DNA of 5,453 nt from Candidatus Zixiibacteriota bacterium. GTDB taxonomy: Bacteria > Zixibacteria > MSB-5A5 > GN15 > FEB-12. The number at the start of each line of letters is the position of its first letter. Within the stretch, counting starts at the first letter, position 1. Positions 2,910 to 5,453 of this stretch are shown here, one piece after another. The translations under genes were made by a program, and so were the position numbers. The notes below the pieces were generated by a model. That model saw only the letters and a program-made list of their open reading frames with translations. It did no database searches and was not told the DNA's origin. The stretch is taken from the NCBI GenBank assembly GCA_022570975.1, contig JACZYS010000002.1, positions 6,796 through 12,248 on the forward strand. Direction: 5' to 3'.

Positions 2910-5453
2910 CTACAATAAGATTACCATCTTCCCCATCTGCACTTCACCATCGGGGAACTCCACTGTCCAGTAATATATGCCAGAGACTACCGCCTGTCGG
3001 TTGCGGGTCACCAGATTAAACTCGTCATGGGTGTATTTAGGGTCGGAGCTGTCAACATCATGGGTTATTTTCCTGACCAGATCACCATCCAGGGAATGAA
3101 TACGGATGATGCACTTTGGCGGAAGATTGGCAAAATGAATGGCACGCACCTTTTCATTGGGAAGATACTCGCGGGTGCGACCCTCAAATCCTCTCCGGCG
3201 ATAGTTCCCATCTATTCTATAGGGGTTGGGGTAAATATAAACTTTCAGGTTTCCGCCAACTGACTGCTCCAAAGATGAGAACGGAAACAGCTCTTGTGCT
3301 TTCAATGTTTTGGATGTTTCAAGAGGGCTCAGTCCGGCCTCCGGTGAACCAAAATCAAAGACAGTTACATTCACCCAGTAAGGAACGGTTGGGAGAAGAT
3401 TGTCGATAGTAAATTCATACTCATAATATTTCAAATAACCGTCAGTGGTGTAGTTGTCCTGAGTAAGCGAATCTATATTTAGAGGCGGAATGGGTTCGTC
3501 AGGAAATCTTTTTTGGATGGGAGAGTTCAAGCCTAACTGAGAGGCATTAAAATTATGAGGCATAAAATAAAATATTGAGTCTGAGAAATCAGGAAGATAA
3601 TATGGCGTCCCTCTGGTGTAGTCCAATGGGTTAAAACTCATATCATTGCATTTATCTACTGAGCGGGCATAAAGACAACGAAGCTCATCCAAACTAAAAG
3701 GAATATTTTCCAGTTCAAAATTTGGATATGGCTGTATGGTCGGGTTCCAGACAAACTTGTCAAAGTTTTCCCGGTCATACCCGGCTACCAGTGAGTAGCT
3801 GCTTTCACGGTCATCACGACCCAGCCAGATATGGTAGCCCTCAAAATCAACAATCTGAGTCAGAAAATCTTTTTCAGTTTCAGAGCGGCTGCCATTGAAA
3901 CGAACATGAACTCCGTTAACAGTTGGGGTCAGCCAGAATTTTAGAGCCGGAGGGGGTGCGGCGGCGCGCCAGTCAGGGATACCATCACCCCGGTAATATG
4001 TTGTCTCGGCAATCGTTGCCACCCAGCCGGATTCTGTGTTGATAGAGTCCAGAACACAAACTCTAAAATCCCCGGCATATCCGTCTCCATCGGTGTCAAA
4101 ACCGGGGTTGTCATATATCCTTTCCGCCCACTGGGCATTTTTTGTAAAGTCAGTAAAATTTATATTGTCGTAATAGGCATCGGGGTCATCGGGCAGATTA
4201 ACCAGATTGTCTGGGTCGGTATGAAAATTCTCCCCGGCAACATAGGCAAAAGGGATTGAGATTGATGCCCCCGGATAAAGAGTGTAGGGGCCGATTGAGA
4301 GTACGTATCTCACGTCTGTTCCTGTTGCAATGTTTATAGCGAAATACTGAGGAGGATAAATCCAGACAGGGTCAATTTGAAGAATGGCGCTGTTGTATGC
4401 CTGCACATAATCAATTTCTCCGTTACTCAAGATATGATACCTATTGACATCCCCCAAAGGAGTTCCCAATCCTCCTGTTCTGAAATCCCTAAATTCCTTT
4501 CGATGACGGGGACCATAATCAAAACCTGGGTCTGAATGGTTATGAACCCACCAATTGTAAGAAATTCTGGATATGTCCGGGTTGCCAAGAAATTTTATTC
4601 CAGTTACGTTTTTGCCAGACTTTCTACGTGAGTCACTCAATCCGATTCCGGGAAAGATTTTGTCAGTAAATTCACCGTCAATAGGATCACCGTCATTATC
4701 GGAAGTCCAGGCCAAATTCACAGTGTCAATATATTCACATTGTCGGTAAGACTCTACGATTTGTAAAAAGCCTGATAAATCATCTAATGCTTTACCACCA
4801 CTTTCAACAAAGCCTACATCGCCATCCACATATAAACCCAAATAGAAGTCATTTAATGTTTTATCACCAATATTCTCAATTATAAGATCGAATAGTACAA
4901 AATCTTCCGCATATCCATATGACCAGGAATATGAATTCTGAGTCACTTCAATTCCCAGAGGCTTATGAATTCTATTTGCAAAATAGTCTCGGGTAAGCTT
5001 CAACAAAGTATCTGTAAACACGGCAACAAAATCTTGCTCAGAAACAGCGTCAATAAATTCTGGTTTTTCCGGGTCTAAGGATGTCCTGGATATCAAATTG
5101 CCGAAAGGTTCCACGTCTGGGAAAAACTCACGCCCAAGGCCGACTGATTGATCAAAATCCACTCCTGTTGACACTAACGTGTCGCCTCCAACTACTGCGC
5201 CCGCCCAAATAACGATACCGTATGTATGTTCAAGTAAACTGCCGATAGGGAATTCACACCCGATTGAGATAACTTCTCCTGTGAAGCAATCAATCGCCGT
5301 TGGGCCGCCAAAACCATTAATACCATAATTAGTTATGCCCATTGACAACTTCCCAATTGTATGCTCTGCTAAACAATATGCGGGAATAATTTCTTCTGCA
5401 GCTTTTGAAGATTGATAAAAACTCTTTTTAAGATTGTCCCTGGCAAAAATTGT
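2910..5453 (-). CDS. Large extracellular beta-rich protein with C-terminal sorting-like domain, 5' end missing
   Basis: 847 residues are visible and the frame is still open at the window edge, so the N-terminus and any signal peptide lie outside. It has no catalytic motif that I recognise. The first part has AEHTIGKLSMGITNYG (about 29-44) and an aromatic, glycine-rich block with IVIWAGAVVGGDTLVSTG, typical of uncharacterised surface proteins of FCB candidate phyla. FVLFDLIIENIGD...GLYVDGDVG (about 183-212) reads as a beta-sandwich. DTDGDGYAGD (453-462) is an Asp-rich, calcium-loop-like motif. A segment near 675-718 (LLPTVPYWVNVTVFDFG) looks fibronectin III-like. The last 110 residues, from VYIYPNPYR (about 738-746) through RIHSLDGDLVRKI to SGIYYWTVEF and GKMVILL, match the FlgD-Ig/type IX-style C-terminal domain that in relatives directs export or cell-surface attachment. 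A TTG at 5348 could be taken as a start, but conserved-looking in-frame residues continue upstream of it. The protein converges on the VOC gene. Likely secreted; function unknown. Confidence 0.85.
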   Translation of the reverse strand, partial: TIFARDNLKKSFYQSSKAAEEIIPAYCLAEHTIGKLSMGITNYGINGFGGPTAIDCFTGEVISIGCEFPIGSLLEHTYGIVIWAGAVVGGDTLVSTGVDFDQSVGLGREFFPDVEPFGNLISRTSLDPEKPEFIDAVSEQDFVAVFTDTLLKLTRDYFANRIHKPLGIEVTQNSYSWSYGYAEDFVLFDLIIENIGDKTLNDFYLGLYVDGDVGFVESGGKALDDLSGFLQIVESYRQCEYIDTVNLAWTSDNDGDPIDGEFTDKIFPGIGLSDSRRKSGKNVTGIKFLGNPDISRISYNWWVHNHSDPGFDYGPRHRKEFRDFRTGGLGTPLGDVNRYHILSNGEIDYVQAYNSAILQIDPVWIYPPQYFAINIATGTDVRYVLSIGPYTLYPGASISIPFAYVAGENFHTDPDNLVNLPDDPDAYYDNINFTDFTKNAQWAERIYDNPGFDTDGDGYAGDFRVCVLDSINTESGWVATIAETTYYRGDGIPDWRAAAPPPALKFWLTPTVNGVHVRFNGSRSETEKDFLTQIVDFEGYHIWLGRDDRESSYSLVAGYDRENFDKFVWNPTIQPYPNFELENIPFSLDELRCLYARSVDKCNDMSFNPLDYTRGTPYYLPDFSDSIFYFMPHNFNASQLGLNSPIQKRFPDEPIPPLNIDSLTQDNYTTDGYLKYYEYEFTIDNLLPTVPYWVNVTVFDFGSPEAGLSPLETSKTLKAQELFPFSSLEQSVGGNLKVYIYPNPYRIDGNYRRRGFEGRTREYLPNEKVRAIHFANLPPKCIIRIHSLDGDLVRKITHDVDSSDPKYTHDEFNLVTRNRQAVVSGIYYWTVEFPDGEVQMGKMVILL

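Noticed and set aside
3027..4138. Open frames at 3027-3263 and 3116-3409 (plus) and 3941-4138 (minus)
   Set aside because: All lie inside the large surface-protein gene in other frames and show no conserved motifs.
5346..5348. TTG as the start codon of the large surface protein
   Set aside because: The same frame stays open for 35 more codons to the window edge, and the residues just upstream (AEHTIGK) fit the conserved-looking block, so the gene is truncated by the window and not started here.

Overview
The window looks like a chromosomal segment of an uncultured bacterium of the FCB group (the Bacteroidetes/Fibrobacteres/Zixibacteria/KSB1 neighbourhood). A Zixibacteria-like candidate lineage is my best guess. 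The grounds are the moderate GC (low-to-mid 40s by eye), a very large exported-type protein with the YPNPY...SGIYYW C-terminal domain typical of these phyla, and an intergenic patch of short palindromic repeats. The lineage is inferred from remembered family resemblance, not from a search.

Layout. Positions 1-1271 (minus strand) hold a pyruvate kinase gene, cut at its 3' end by the window edge. A divergent intergenic region of about 250 bp separates it from two plus-strand genes: a small single-domain CheY-like receiver (1522-1890) with a degenerate phosphorylation pocket, and a small VOC/glyoxalase-fold metalloprotein (1962-2348). Next comes a gap of about 560 bp without an intact gene (2349-2909). 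It holds a hairpin just after the VOC gene, a mosaic of palindromic repeat units (2407-2574), and a possible decayed C-terminal coding fragment on the minus strand (2586-2726). From 2910 to the right edge (minus strand) lies most of a large extracellular beta-rich protein. Its frame is open through 5453, so its N-terminus and any signal peptide are outside the window.

The genes do not form an obvious pathway. Pyruvate kinase is glycolytic housekeeping. The receiver and VOC genes may share a transcript but have no evident functional link. The large surface protein converges on them from the right. I found no CRISPR array, transposase, tRNA or rRNA, and no convincing new multi-gene system. The points most worth a second look are the degenerate receiver, the repeat mosaic, and the lineage-typical giant surface protein with its C-terminal sorting-like domain.
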